From Atriophallophorus winterbourni (lineage: Eukaryota; Platyhelminthes; Trematoda; Plagiorchiida; Microphallidae), in NCBI GenBank assembly GCA_013407085.1, contig JACCGJ010020169.1, forward strand, positions 1 to 64,000: 64,000 bases of DNA, in the 5' to 3' direction. Both the position numbers and the translations under genes were made by a program. Under the pieces are notes generated by a model. The model had not been told where the DNA came from. It worked only from the letters and a program-made list of their open reading frames with translations, and did no database searches. Shown here one piece after another: positions 21,483 through 33,079 of this stretch. Position 1 is the stretch's first letter, and each line of letters begins with the position of its first letter.

Positions 21483-24015
21483 GTGGGCTTGAGAAACAAG
21501 CTGAATAAACTCTTTGAGTGGACTAGACAGGACTCTTCAGCGATTTTTGCGGTGACGGAAACTTATATCTCATCTGAGCAGGATGATCACGAGCTGGCCC
21601 TATCTGGATATAGACTCATTTCCTCAGATGGAACAGCCACTAGAATCGGTGGTGGGGTTGTTTTTACTTCCAACAACAAATTTCCGTCGCAGTGTTGGCT
21701 CGTTTTCAGCAGACTGCCAGTATGGGTGAGAGCTTATGGTACCGTATAAGGACTGCAGCTTCATTTGCCACAATAGGTGTCATTTATCGTTTTTACAATT
21801 CTCAGGTAGATACGCTGATATCACAGATGTGTCAGTATGGTTGATCTTAAAACTGTTTGATTGATGACGATTTCAATGTTCCTTGCTTTGGATGAACTTC
21901 TGTATAATAAGGTTCTGGGTCATTCGAGCAGGACTTATTTGACGCTTTGGTTGATGTGGGGCTCGTACAGCATCTTTCACAACCAAACAGAGTGCAAGTC
22001 CATTTTAGACTTCATATTCACTTTAACGCAATTTGATATTACTCACCTTTGGAATGAAGCTTCATTAGTTTGTATTGATCATGCCACCAAAATTTTTATT
22101 TGAAAAAGCAACATTGGCTGGGCACCACATTCTATTCGCAGAAGGAATTTATGGAATGCAGACGCGGATAAGTTACGGGATGTTGCTTCATCTCTCGACT
22201 GGTCTTTCGATCAATCAGCTGATGTTGAGGAGTGTTGGCGGGTGATGTGGAATAATATCTGGACAGTTATTGAGGTGGCTTGCGTTGTCCACACGTCGTT
22301 TTAAGGCGAAATGTCCCCCTTGATGTGACAAGGAGCTCCGGAAACTTTTACGGCAACGTCAAAAGCCGAAGATGGTTTGAAAACAGAAGCCATGGTTATG
22401 CAATATGCCTTCGTGTACTGTCTGGAAGACAATTATCCTCCTACGTACTTTATGAAAAGTGAGGTCTTTTTGATCTTGATGCAGATGTAGAGACGGTTGG
22501 ACTCCTGTTGGAACAGTTAGACACAAGATCCGTGTCAGAAGCCGACGGTATTCATCCGTTGGTTTTAGGAGCACTATCAAACGTGTTGTGCGATCCGCTG
22601 GCCAGGTTCTTTAAAAAAATCTGTAAAATTTGTGTCTTGCAAGAAGAATGGATACATGGTATTATTAAACCTATATTCAAGGTTGTTGACCTTATTTATC
22701 CTGCTAATTACAGGCCGGTCACACTTACTTCTCTGATCGGAAAATGTTTAGAGAAGTTGATCAAGAGGAAAACATAGCGCTTTCTCTTGGAGTCTGAGTG
22801 TTGGCATCCACAACAACAGGGATTTACCTAAAGTCGCTCATATCTAAACAATCTACTCCTGGCGCGAAATATTTTGTGAGCTTTCACTGATTTCGATCAA
22901 ACAGTCGATGTTATTTTTATCTACTTTGTAAGCGTTCCACCGCGTACCCAACCGCTGCTTGCTCGTCAAGCTGTAAGGTCTAGTTATTCAAGGATGTTTT
23001 CTTGAGTTGATCGAGGCATTCATTTCAGGACGGTCAAATAGTGTAGAAGTGAATGTAGTTTTGTCTTCAGCGATGATACCAAGCTCAGGATTGCTGCAAG
23101 GATTTGTTTTTGGCCCATTGTTATTCAAATTATTCGTGAATGACATTTTGGACGCAGTAGCTATCGATTGTCTTTTATTCGCGAATAATATGAATCTGTG
23201 GGCCTCTGTCAGTTTCTGCGATAGTCACAAGCAACTGCAAAACGTAGTTGATGACTTAAACAGCAGGACACATTGCTGGTCGCGGCCTATAAATGTGGAC
23301 AAGACAGTCGTCACGCGCATATACTTCTATGACGCTGCTGGTGAATACTTTCCGGGAAGTTAGCCTATTAGAATGTTGATGGTCAAAAATGTCGTAGTGA
23401 TTATGGTTATGGATTCCTTGAAGTCGAAGGCTGCAACTTGTCGGAGAATAAGCAGCGCTACCCAGATGCTCTTGGCGATTCGGCTTTTATTTGCGACCAT
23501 TACTTTGTAAATGTTGGAGACTCATTTCTCTGCGTATCTTCGTCCTATGTTAGAATATGGGCTACCTGTTGCAATTCCTCAGTCTAAAGGCGAATGCGAC
23601 ACCTTGGAGTGTGTATAGAGTAGGAAGACTAAGATAGTACATGGAATGCGTATCCTCGCTAACGAGGATAGAAGAAGCTTACTGAAACTTTATTCCTTAG
23701 AACTTCGAAGGAAAAAATTTGGCCTGCTTCTGACACGTCCTATTCTTCTCGGTCAATATGGAGACGACTTCCTCCAATACTTTTGATTAGTAGGTGAGTT
23801 GAGGACTCGACGACATGAATTAAAGTTGTAGAAGCCTAGAAGGCTGAAGCTAAGTAATGCGAGCATGCTATCCACGCTGGTGGTGAACACTTAGAACTCT
23901 CTACCGTAAGGGCTCCTGTCTCTACCATTACAACAAATATCCAGATGCGCGTTGGATCAGCATTTGTTGAAACGGATGGACTTGATCCCTGGAGTGATAT
24001 AGTGGTGTTCCTCTA
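21483..24015 (+). pseudogene. Heavily decayed CR1/jockey-like LINE ORF2
   Basis: Plus-strand pieces in order: endonuclease start (LNKLFEWTRQDSSAIFAVTE, GYRLISSDGTATRIGGGVVF), RT (SEADGIHPLVLGALSN, WIHGIIKPIFK, NYRPVTLTSLIGKCLEKLI at 22508-22777; GLLQGFVFGPLLFKLFVNDI and FANNMNLW at 23007-23363), then the C-terminus (LRRKKFGLLLTRPILLGQYG, TRRHELKL, LLKRMDLIPGVI at 23690-24015). The FADD catalytic pair has become FANN. Many stops and frame changes mark this as one of the oldest elements here. Its last 260 bp or so are also found at 47990-48228. Confidence 0.75.
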
Positions 24016-24149
24016 CTCTCACGTCCTGCATTCTCTGCAGAAGTCACCCATGTAAGAAACTGAATCGCAGGTGTCATTAAAAACCAGAAACGAAACGATG
24101 CAATCCTTAATTCACACGAAAGACAAGCACGTGTTACGCTGAAACAAGA

Positions 24150-25060
24150 TAGAAATATAGCCAATACTAAGGCTGGCAAAGATAAAGTAACGGTAATTTT
24201 GAACAAAAGCGTCTATTTAGACAAGGTTAGGTTACACTTATCCGAGGCCCCTTATGGAAGGATAGATAATGGTAAAATGAAAATGGTAATCAATTACTGC
24301 ATAACGGTAGTCTCTAGGTATTTGCGTAGCGTTAAGGAGAGTTTGGGAAAGGGCTTGTGTTATAGCCTATATCCTAAGTCTACTCTAACTCCTAGGTTCT
24401 ACGGCCTACCTAAAATACATAAGAACTATCGTCGACTATATCGGATCACCTGCGCACGAGTTAGCTAGACAATTGGCTTATTGGTTGAAACCTTTAGTCG
24501 GCAATACAGCCTCGTTCATCAATAACGCATATGACTTTGCAGCACGCCTAAAGTTGGTAACAATAGATGACGATGAAATAATGGTTAGCTTTGACGTGAG
24601 CGCTTTGTTCATCAACGTCGATACAACAAGTGCGTTACAACTAGCTAGACGAACCTTGGAATCTGATGCCAGTTTGTCAGATCTCACAAACATGAGCGTC
24701 CAGCAAATTATCATCGGTGTATCGATCTGCCTAAGTATGAACCATTTCGTATTTAATGAGCAATTATATAGACAAAAAGAATGGTTGGCAAAGGGTTCAC
24801 CGATATCTCCAGTACTTGCGAACATGTATATGGAGCATTTCGAAAACAAAGCCCTTAACAATGAAGGGTTCAAGCCAAAATTATGGTGGCGCTATGTTGA
24901 TGACACATTTGTTATCATCAAGCGAGATCAGTTACAGGCCTTCTTTAAATATTTAAATGACATAGACCCATGTATTACTGTCAAAAAGGAAGTTGAGTCC
25001 TGCTCAGTCACTCTTCCATTTTTTGACTGTTTAGCACAAAATTTAGGCAGTAAAATATAA
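24150..25060 (+). pseudogene. PLE copy 1 reverse transcriptase
   Basis: Reads AGKDKVTVILNKSVYLDKVR, FYGLPKIHK, then after a frame disruption at about 24430-24470 (the RPIVSS-type block is lost) LAYWLKPLVGNTASFINNAY, DDDEIMVSFDVSALFINVDT (first catalytic Asp), EWLAKGSPISPVLANMYMEH and WWRYVDDTFVIIKRDQ (catalytic YVDD). PLE RTs are related to telomerase and use target-primed synthesis. A TAA at 25058-25060 interrupts the frame after GSKI; the sequence beyond it stays in the same frame. Confidence 0.85.
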
Positions 25061-25740
25061 ACATCTGTTTATCGGAATCCTATCGATACAGATGCTGTAA
25101 TACGACACACTTCCGCTCATCCAAGACAGGTCTTCAGTTCCATAGGTTGTGTCATTTTCCATAGGATAGAACACCTGTGCAGCGACGAATGAGAACGTAA
25201 ACAGGCGCACCGTGAAGCGAGCCAAAGGCTCATTGACCACGGTTATCCAAAAAGTTTTGTAAAACGCCAATTGATGAAGGTAAAATATCCAACCGTAAAA
25301 TCTGAGAATAATTGACGGGATAAAGTTTGTATAGCCTATGTGAAATGCACATCTGAAGCAATACATAGAATCTTGAACCAGGCGGTCATACGCGTAACTT
25401 ATAAGAAAGGGAAAACTATCCGTTCGGTTCTGATGCACCTCAAGGATAAGACGCGTTTATCTAACGTTACGAACAGCATCTACAGAATCAACTGTAAGGA
25501 CTGTTCGGGTGTTTGCATATGGCAGTCTTCCAGGGAAATTCACGCTAGAATCGAAGTACACCGAAAGCGTGTCCGGAGACAGCTCCGGGATGCGAGGGAT
25601 AACCAATCCTTTATTCGTGATTCCGCCTTGGCGGAGCACGTTTCAGATACGGGCAGAGCGTCGATCTAGAAAATGTGGAAATATTAAGACGCGTTATTAA
25701 ACCGTATAGCTAACGCTTACATGCGGAAGCGGTGGAAATT
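25061..25740 (+). pseudogene. PLE copy 1 connector and GIY-YIG endonuclease
   Basis: Continues TSVYRNPIDTDAVIRHTSAH directly after the TAA, then in shifting frames YVKCTSEAIHRILNQAVIRV, GKTIRSVLMHLKDKT, INCKDCSGVCIWQSSREIHA (GIY-YIG, with the second Tyr position changed to Trp), and KRVRRQLRDARDNQSFIRD. GIY-YIG nicks target DNA in PLEs. It contains about 45 bp (25150-25195) that copy 2 lacks. The element stops at GCCATGGCGG, where CR1 sequence begins. Confidence 0.75.
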
Positions 25741-25964
25741 GCCATGGCGGTTCAAATACCGTCTAGAAGAGCAAATCACTTCGAATCGACCGATATTCTT
25801 TTGAAATCTTTGAGATCGAAAATCGTGAAATCGCAACAGTTTTGTTCTACCTCGTTCGCTTTTCATCGTTTGGATCACTTAACTCCGATCCAACGCATTC
25901 ACTCCACCGCTAGTTATCGATCGATCAATAACTGCACTGATTCACCCCTTACCGGATTGAAACA

Positions 25965-27383
25965 ATGACACGCAGGTTGACCCCGAAAACACAAACGAAG
26001 AAGGCTGCACGTGATGTATGCAAAATTTGCAATATAGGGGTAAGCGCTAGATCTCATGTCGTCAAATGTTTCTGATGCCTGAGTAAAATACATGTCAATT
26101 GTGATAAAGCCCTAACAGAGGAAGTGGCATCGCTTATCCACAACGTAGATTTCCCCAGTGTCTGTTACTTATGCACTTCATGTCGAAGCAAACAGTCTAG
26201 CGACAATCCACACAACGCTGCCTATGAGGCAAGGCTTGAGCATCGGTTAGAAATTTTAGAAAATAATTATCGAATAATTGAGGAAAGGCTTAAAACACTC
26301 TTGATGGATAAAATTGCCCCAGCGATTCAACCCAAAGCAGGTGATGCTCAAGATAACAAAAAGCAATCTAAACTTCATCAATCGACGGAACTGTTGAAAA
26401 AAGTCAATAATGTACCATCGATTCCAGACTCAGGGGTTACGTCCAAAGAGCTCCAAGTGAACGCGTCTCATTCCAGCAAGCTAACATTCGCCCAGATGGT
26501 GACTAAAGGTGATAAGTGTTTGGCGTTAGAATTGAGCCCTAAAACTCAGGCAAAAGAGGAAGTTCAAAGCAAAACGGTTCCATATCACAGGGAGCAGAAA
26601 AATTCGATAAAACGCATAAAAAATTTAAGTGTAATATGCACCAATATTCCTGAGTCATAGGTAACGCTCTTTCAAGAAAGGCAAAAGCATGACCGTGAAA
26701 ACTGGTTCGTCGTTTGTAATCGAATCGGCCTAGATAGTATACACCCCGTGTCGGTAACTCGAATAACTCGTCATACGAAATCCCCGAATCAAGATAAACC
26801 AAGTCTTCTAAAAATCACTTTTGCCAACGAAAAGGACATGGAAAATGTCCTACTAAATTCGTATTTGCTCCGAACGCAAAGTGACCTACCCAACCGTATA
26901 TATGCTGACGCACATTGGTGGGAAAGGTCAAAAGCACCAAATAGGCGGTATCAAACAGCACCAAGGAGTATTATTTTGCTTGACGTTCCAGAAAATTCGG
27001 GCGCCACAACGGGCTTCGAAAACAAAGAGCACGACCGTAAACAATGGTCATCTATAGCCGAAGATATCGGTTCCCAAAATTCTGTAGTTGTCGACACATA
27101 CAGAATACCTCGTTCGCCGAACTATAACGGGAAAGGGGCAAATCCACTTAAGGTTACGTTTCTTTCAAGTAGCATGGCGGATGATGTTCGAAGCAAGCTA
27201 AAAGTGAACAGAAACAGGTTACCTGAAAACGTTAGACTGTGTAACTCAAAAGCTGCTGTTGAGGTCCACCTGAAGCCTTTAATTACGCAATTATCCGAAA
27301 CTGGTGCAAATTCACCAGCGAAATTACTTCAAATTGATTCAAAAAACGATCTCGGTCCGACGTCGACATCGTCGGACCAATAA
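25965..27383 (+). pseudogene. CR1 family 1 ORF1, copy A (two nonsense codons)
   Basis: Same 473-codon frame as the intact ORF1 at 45709-47127. It starts with ATG at 25965 (KTQTKKAARDVCKICNIGVS) and is interrupted by TGA at 26073 and TAG at 26658. The product would be an RNA-binding chaperone-like LINE ORF1 protein with an N-terminal PHD-like Cys/His finger, a short coiled coil (LEILENNYRIIEERLKTLL) and a C-terminal domain shared with family 2 (IPRSPNYNGKGANPLKVTFL). Despite the stops, the 3' end with the slippery heptamer and hairpin is preserved. Confidence 0.85.
27341..27378 (+). promoter_or_regulatory. Putative -1 ribosomal frameshift signal, copy A
   Basis: Heptamer AAAAAAC at 27341-27347 is in the phase A AAA AAC relative to ORF1. 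It is followed by a 6-nt spacer GATCTC and a 25-nt hairpin (27354-27378) with 9-bp arms GGTCCGACG and CGTCGGACC around a 7-nt loop. The ORF1 stop TAA follows at 27381. The -1 frame is open through the stop and leads to ORF2 (VGPINTNTDS, then a stop mutation in this copy near 27425). Confidence 0.7.
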
Positions 27384-30133
27384 ATACAAATACTGACTCG
27401 GTGTTACATTCTAAAAACTCACTTTAATGCATCTATACCAATGCTCAAAGTTTGTTAAACAAATTGACTGAACTGACCTAGCTGTGCAAACGATACACGC
27501 CAGACCTTGTTGCTGTTACTGAAAACTGGTTTCAATCCTGTATAACTGAAAGTGAATTCTCAATCCCCAACATGATGCTAATACGGAACGATCGCCCAAG
27601 AAAATGTGGTGGTGTGGCTTTATACTGTCACGAACGTCTTCAGTGCTTGATAATTCACGATCCAAACATTGATTTCGAAGATACCCACTGGTGCAGTCTC
27701 ACGAATGAGTCACAGGACGATTGCATTCTTGGAATCATATATCGCCCTCCAGCCTCGAATGATACTCCAAATGACAGGTTATTACAAGCGCTAAATTACG
27801 CCAGAGAGAAGCATAGCTCTCAATTACTACTCATGGGGGACTTCAATCTTCCTAATCTCTTGGCCAGATCCGATCAACATTTACACACATTTGATCACAA
27901 ATTTCGTGAGGCGATCGACATGATTTCACTGCATAATCATGTGTTTGACTTTACTCATAGAAAAGGATCAGATTTGCCATCCATTATGCATCTAATCTTT
28001 ACTTCAGAGAAAACAGCAGTTGAGGGTGTTGACTACATTGCGCCCCTCGGTCGGAGTGATCATCTGGTGCCAGCCTTTGAGTTTGTTTGCAGTGCTAGAC
28101 GAGTTTGTGCGTCCTACAAACTATTCAGGAAGATCGACTACGCGGGTCTACGTGAATCGCTTGGGCTAGTAAATGGGCAAGAACTTGATCAGCACAACAC
28201 CGAAACACAATGCAGTGAGCTCACGAAAATACTTCAGTCAAACATAGATCATAATTCGCGATTTGTTGATGAACGACGGGCAAGTGACTTCCGATTTAAG
28301 CTTCGCAGTCGCACAAAAAATGGCTCGGGAAACGAAACTTTGCTTGGACTGAACACCGAAAGACCAGAACTGATGCTTCTTGGCAGCAATTTTCTAAAAT
28401 TCGTAACAAAGTGAATGCTCTCGTCAAAGAGGACAAGCAATATTACCATCGCTCTCTGTCTTTGAAAATGGAAGAAAACCCTAAACTTCTCTATCGGATT
28501 GTCAATGCTCGGTCCAGTGTGAAACCAGGGGTGTTTCCTGTTATTTCTGAGAATGGATTAACAGTCACAGCAAAGGAAACGGCTGATACTCTCGCTCAAT
28601 TTTATGAAAATGTGTTTAGCCCAATACCGGTTAGGGCGAATGAGAATTTACTGACATCGATTGTAACTCAACAACTGAATCATATTGAGATTAATTCAGC
28701 GATTATACAAAGACCCTTGTGTCGACTGAACCCTAGGAAATCTCCTGGAGCCGATGGAATAACACCAGCACTACTAAAATCCTGTGACCAGCAGCTGTGT
28801 GAACCTCTATGCCAATTGTTCCAACATTCCCGAACCGAAGGAGTGGTGCCAACAGAGTGGAAGACAGGGGTAATTTCACCAATTTATAAGGGTGGAGTGC
28901 ATAGTGACGGAAAATATAGTTCATCACTTGGAATCACAAAATATACTATCTGTCGCCCAGCATGGGATTCGTAAAGCTCGCTCATGATTGACAAACTTGC
29001 TGACGGTATTAAACGATTTAACCCAAACGGTTGACGCAAGAGACAGTGTGCTCGCGTGCTATCTGGATATGTTGAAAGCTTTCGACAGAGTTGATCACTT
29101 CCTGTTGCTACAAAAGCTGAAACAGATTGGTATTGACGGGCAGCTACTCGTATGGTTCGAAAGCTACCTCAATGGGCGCAAGGCAACCGTTCGAGTTAAC
29201 GGGGTACAATCACGAGCCATTAATACCTCCAGTGGTGTACCACAAGGTTCCGTTCTCGGTCCAGTGCTTTTCTTAGTTTACATCAATGATTTACCTGAGA
29301 CGCTCTCATGCAAGGTAGTTCTTTTTGCGGATGATGTTAAACTTTGGATGCGAATAAAATCAACTGCAGACTGCGTAAAACTGCAAAGTGATTTCGATGC
29401 ACTACACGAATGAGTTAGAAATAAACTGTCAATTTTCAAAAATGCAAGTTACTGCAAATCGGTAAGCCCTTTCAGTACGAATATCACTTTGGGCAGACGA
29501 TTTTGAGCTGGACCGAATCGGAGAAGGATCTTGGAGTCTGGATATGTGGCAGCCTAAAGAACAGCGTGCATTGTGAGGTCATTTACAAACGTGCTTCAAA
29601 GCTTCTAGGTATGCTTCGACGGATCTTCAGAACCTTTACGCCTATAACGTTGCCAAGCATCATGAAGACTTACTTAATTCTTACAATGGAACATGCATCG
29701 CAAGCATGGACTCCGTGGATGAAAAAAAGATATATTCTTGCTTGACAGGATATATCATCGTGCAACTAAACTCGTGCGTGGTTTTTGAGACCTTACATAC
29801 GAGGAAAGGTTGAAAAAGCTAAAGCTCCCCACTCCCCTTCAACGTAGACTTCAAAGTGACGTTATCCTTACTTACAAAATATTGAATACTCCAGATCATC
29901 CACTTAAACATTTGTTCAAATACCGTGAATCAGGAATTACACGTAGCCGCTCAGCGGCACTACAAATTCCCCATTTCCGTGCTAATTGTCGCCGATATTT
30001 CTATTCGGTACGTGTCGCATTCCTGTGGAAAGCCATTCCCGAAGCAATTATCACCTCTCCCTGTATCCAAACATTCACTAGAACCTTGGACACTTATTTG
30101 TTACATAACGATTTGACGATGCCTGTGTATTGA
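27384..30133 (+). pseudogene. CR1 family 1 ORF2, copy A (endonuclease and RT)
   Basis: Endonuclease pieces (27572-28414): GVALYCHERLQCLI, LLMGDFNLPNLLARSDQ, PLGRSDHLVPAFEFVC. RT pieces (28411-30133): NPRKSPGADGITPALLKS, WKTGVISPIYKGG, LACYLDMLKAFDRVDHFLLL, SGVPQGSVLGPVLFLVYIND and VVLFADDVKLWMRI with the FADD box intact, then ESEKDLGVWICGSLKNSVH and YFYSVRVAFLWKAIPEAI at the C-terminus. There are several frameshifts and stops, plus a deletion near 28900 where the NYRPVTLLP block is lost. It is more decayed than copy B. Confidence 0.85.
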
Positions 30134-30277
30134 CTCAGGTTAAGCATATTACTTGACTCCAGTGACATCGTATAATTGGTTTTTATACCTCGTATTGAAC
30201 GCATATTTACTATGATATGGTAAATGTGAAGCTATGTGCTTTTTGTGACCATAAATTCTTGAATCTTGAATCTTGAA

Positions 30278-30430
30278 AAAAACTACTCTAACCAATTGCA
30301 CTCGAATTTCCTTGAGTTTTAGTACTATTTTCGGCTCAATGGTAAATTGAATTAAAAGATTATAAGCCGTTCCACATCTCTCAAACGAGTAGGAGTTGGA
30401 CGAAAGAATACGATTGACAAACAACAGCTG
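30278..30430 (+). mobile_element. Fragment of PLE terminal sequence
   Basis: Immediately after the CR1 tail comes AAAACTACTCTAACC. This resembles the sequence next to PLE hammerheads at 38780-38800 (as its complement) and 49477-49490. No hammerhead core remains here. It is probably the terminal repeat into which the CR1 inserted. Confidence 0.45.
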
Positions 30431-30975
30431 TTAAACCACAAATGTCGTCACATGAGACTAGAAAAGAGACCACAACTAACGAAATGATTGGAGACTGGTT
30501 GGTATCTTGAAAGCGTGTGAAGTTCAAGTAGTTATTGATTTATGTTCGGGAAAATACACAGGCATCCAAATGCTAATCTGATCAACATATTTTACGGAAA
30601 TCTTTGAAGCAGACTGCAACCGCTCTCGGAGAACCGCATGTTCAACAATCTTTTCAAACGGACTAGTGATGCCTGGGGTCGAATATAAGAAGGTTTATTT
30701 TAAACGTTTGCGAGACTTCTTACATTAGTTTGAGCCTAAGAAATGCCCACTGCCTCGTGGTTCAGGTTTTTTAGCCAAAGGCTCCGGGTGTGGCCCCATA
30801 AGCAAACCCCCTACTTCGGCCTGGGCAACCAAGTATTATCACGCTCACAAGCAATTATGAAAATAAAGGTAAAAATGACAGATCCCGTGCTCCCAAGCTC
30901 TCTTCTCAAAATGTTTTAAATGATCTTACACTGCACGCAAACGTTTTTCTTACCTGTTTTCCGCTTTGGGGTTCT
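30431..30975. other. No gene seen
   Basis: No motif could be supported until the LINE endonuclease at 30976. Confidence 0.4.
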
Positions 30976-32960
30976 TTGGGTAGCCCTGTCAGAAGTGCAG
31001 GTTGTTCATCGAGGTTTACAAATTCAGCAACTTCGAATATTTTGCCTGCTTCGAATGACTTTGAAGCGTTCTTACGCCCGCGCGTACCATTCAAATTAGC
31101 GGCGTTCAATGTACAAACTTTAGCTAGCATCGGACAGCAGGCAGCCTCAGCTCGCACACTTGATAGCCTCGATGTCGATGTGTGCTGTTTCTCGGAAAGA
31201 CGCATGCATAACTCTAGCTCAGTTACACGATTGTCTAACCCTTCGAACTTACGCAAGTCACAATACCTACGCCTGTCCATTGATGACGATGCCATGGTAT
31301 CCGATCAAGCTGTTGTCGGAATCGTCTTGAGTGAGCGAGCTGAGGTCGCACAGTTAAACTGGATCCCAGTCGACAGTCGTCTTTGTGCAGTTAGACTGCG
31401 GGGTTCGTGCAAACTGGCAACCGCAACCTGTTCGCGGTTGCTGCCTTTGCACCGACTAATTGTAGCTGTAAACATGACCAGGATGAGTTTTATGGAAGAT
31501 TACAAGAACTCATTAGACTTGCATCAAAGTGTGGCATCGTTGTCCTAGCTGGTGACATGAATGCACGTGTAGGCCGTCTATCTTCAAAAGAGCATTTTTT
31601 TAAGTTGAAGGTTTTGTCCCGATTGTCATCGTAATGACAATGGCGGAAGATTGCTTTGCTTGTGCTCAGAGCACAGACTTTACCTCCTTGCCAGCACTAA
31701 CTTCCTCCATTCGAAGCGTCACTGCTTCACCGGTAAATATCGATTGACAGCCTTTTTCACGCACATTGACCATATTGTTATCAGCTACTCGTGCCGAGGG
31801 AGTGTGTAAGATTGCCGTTTATACTAGGGCGCCTGTCTAGAGTCCGATCATGCGTTAGTCTGTGATAAGCTCTCGATGCGTTTTGGAGGGAAACGTGGAA
31901 ATGTTGCAAGGCAGTTGAATAATGCCAGGTTTAATTTTCTCCCGGTTCTCTGACGGTTTTAGGGCAATTTGAGTTTGCATCTTTCTACAGTTCCCCAAAA
32001 TAATATTGATGAAGAATGGAGTGGGATTCAAATCTCTTTGGAAACAGCCGCGATGGATAGTTGTGTGTTGACTTCTTGTGTAGCTCAACACTGGGTTACT
32101 GGAGCAACCACACGCATTTCGTAGAACAACTATCGTGGTATTCCTTGACATCCGAGCGGCATTCATTTCAATCGATCGCGAAAGTCTTTGTCTACTGGTT
32201 GCCCGAGAAGTATGTTTGGATCTTGAAAGCATTATATTGAGAACTTCGGGTATCGTTTGAGCGTACGGACAATTGTCGTCCGCGTTCAATATCTCCAGTA
32301 GGGTGCACCAGGGCTGCCCTATCTCGTCGTTCCGTTGTAATTTAGCGATGGACGATGCCCCAAAGAATGTTTTAGCTGATCTGGTGCGCGCGGGTGTTAA
32401 ACTTCTGCCGGGATAAGCGAGTGGGTGCAGCGTTTGCTACACTTCGCCATTTGTGGCGTCGACGCGATGTTTCACTCCATACTAAAGGCTGAGTGTGCAA
32501 AGCATTGGTGCTTACTACACTACTCTATGGCTGGGAAACCTGGTCTATCTAAGGGGAAGATGTCCGTCGGCTTTCTGTTTTTGACACACCTTGCCTGTGT
32601 AGGATTGTTTGCATTCAGTGACAGCATCGTGTTACAATATAGATGTCTGCAATCGGGTGTCAGGACCAAGTGGCCACGCTCTGAGAGGAATGCTGATGCT
32701 TGCTTGTTTGCGATAGTTGGGACATGTTTTAAGAATGTCTTTCTACCGTTTACCATACCGCGCCTTATTCGCATAACCTTGGCAGAAGCTGGGAAAATGA
32801 TCGGGTGACCAGTCTATGACGTGGCGCGTTGAGATGAAGGAACTCACCGTAGAGCTAGGCTCAGTTGGGCTTATTCGTTTGCCTAGGGTCCAAAAGCTCC
32901 ACCTAATAGTTGACTGAAAACCTTACGAGATATGGCTGTAAATCAAAGTCAGTGGCGCCA
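30976..32960 (+). pseudogene. APE-type LINE remnant with endonuclease, RT and C-terminal pieces
   Basis: Plus-strand pieces: RVPFKLAAFNVQTLASIGQQ, SLDVDVCCFSERRMHNSSSV and DDDAMVSDQAVVGIVLSERA (31070-31400); FAPTNCSCKHDQDEFYGRLQ and GIVVLAGDMNARVGRLSSKE (31440-31600); ASTNFLHSKRHCFTGKYRLT (31690); RT as VFLDIRAAFISIDRESL and SSRVHQGCPISSF (32130-32330); C-terminus LLYGWETWSI and GEDVRRLSVFDTPCLCRI near 32519-32610. RT motifs with FADD are not seen; the sequence jumps from the QGCP block to the C-terminus, so the centre of RT is deleted. It belongs to the same family as 19181-20370. Confidence 0.75.
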
Positions 32961-33079
32961 GTGTATTTGATTATATGTCATAATTTTTATCCGACATTAT
33001 TTTATATATAAAAAACAAAAAATCGCATGCAAGGAAACTACAAAAACAAGCTGCTTTTTACGCATTTGCTATGCATACC

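Larger units (their letters stand above)
24016..25740 (+). mobile_element. Penelope-like element copy 1
   Basis: The plus strand carries the PLE hallmarks: AGKDKVTVILNK (KADKG-type), FYGLPKIHK, RT with YVDDTF, and a C-terminal GIY-YIG endonuclease. A nearly identical copy lies in reverse at 41391-42734 plus 47585-48000. The 3' end is cut at 25740 by the CR1 LINE that follows. Confidence 0.85.
25748..30285 (+). mobile_element. CR1-type LINE, family 1, copy A (5'-truncated, decayed)
   Basis: Collinear with the better preserved copy B (47584-42735, minus). It starts about 245 bp inside the 5' leader of copy B, has ORF1 (25965-27383) and ORF2 (27348-30133), and ends in a TTGAATC repeat tail at about 30253-30278. 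The left flank is PLE copy 1 and the right flank is PLE terminal sequence (ACTACTCTAACC). No target duplication is evident. Confidence 0.85.

Noticed and set aside
24478..24873. 131-codon antisense frames opposite both PLE RTs (also 42253-42648)
   Set aside because: The same antisense frame appears in both PLE copies because the sense strand is nearly identical. It has no motif and the RT evidence on the sense strand is decisive.
26539..26802. 87-codon frames antisense to CR1 ORF1 (also 46290-46553)
   Set aside because: Shadow of the conserved ORF1 in both copies, with no independent support.
30240..30285. Short tandem TTGAATC units as a telomere-like or CRISPR-like repeat
   Set aside because: Only a few units, always at the 3' end of a CR1 LINE (also 20990 and 42740), so they are LINE tails.
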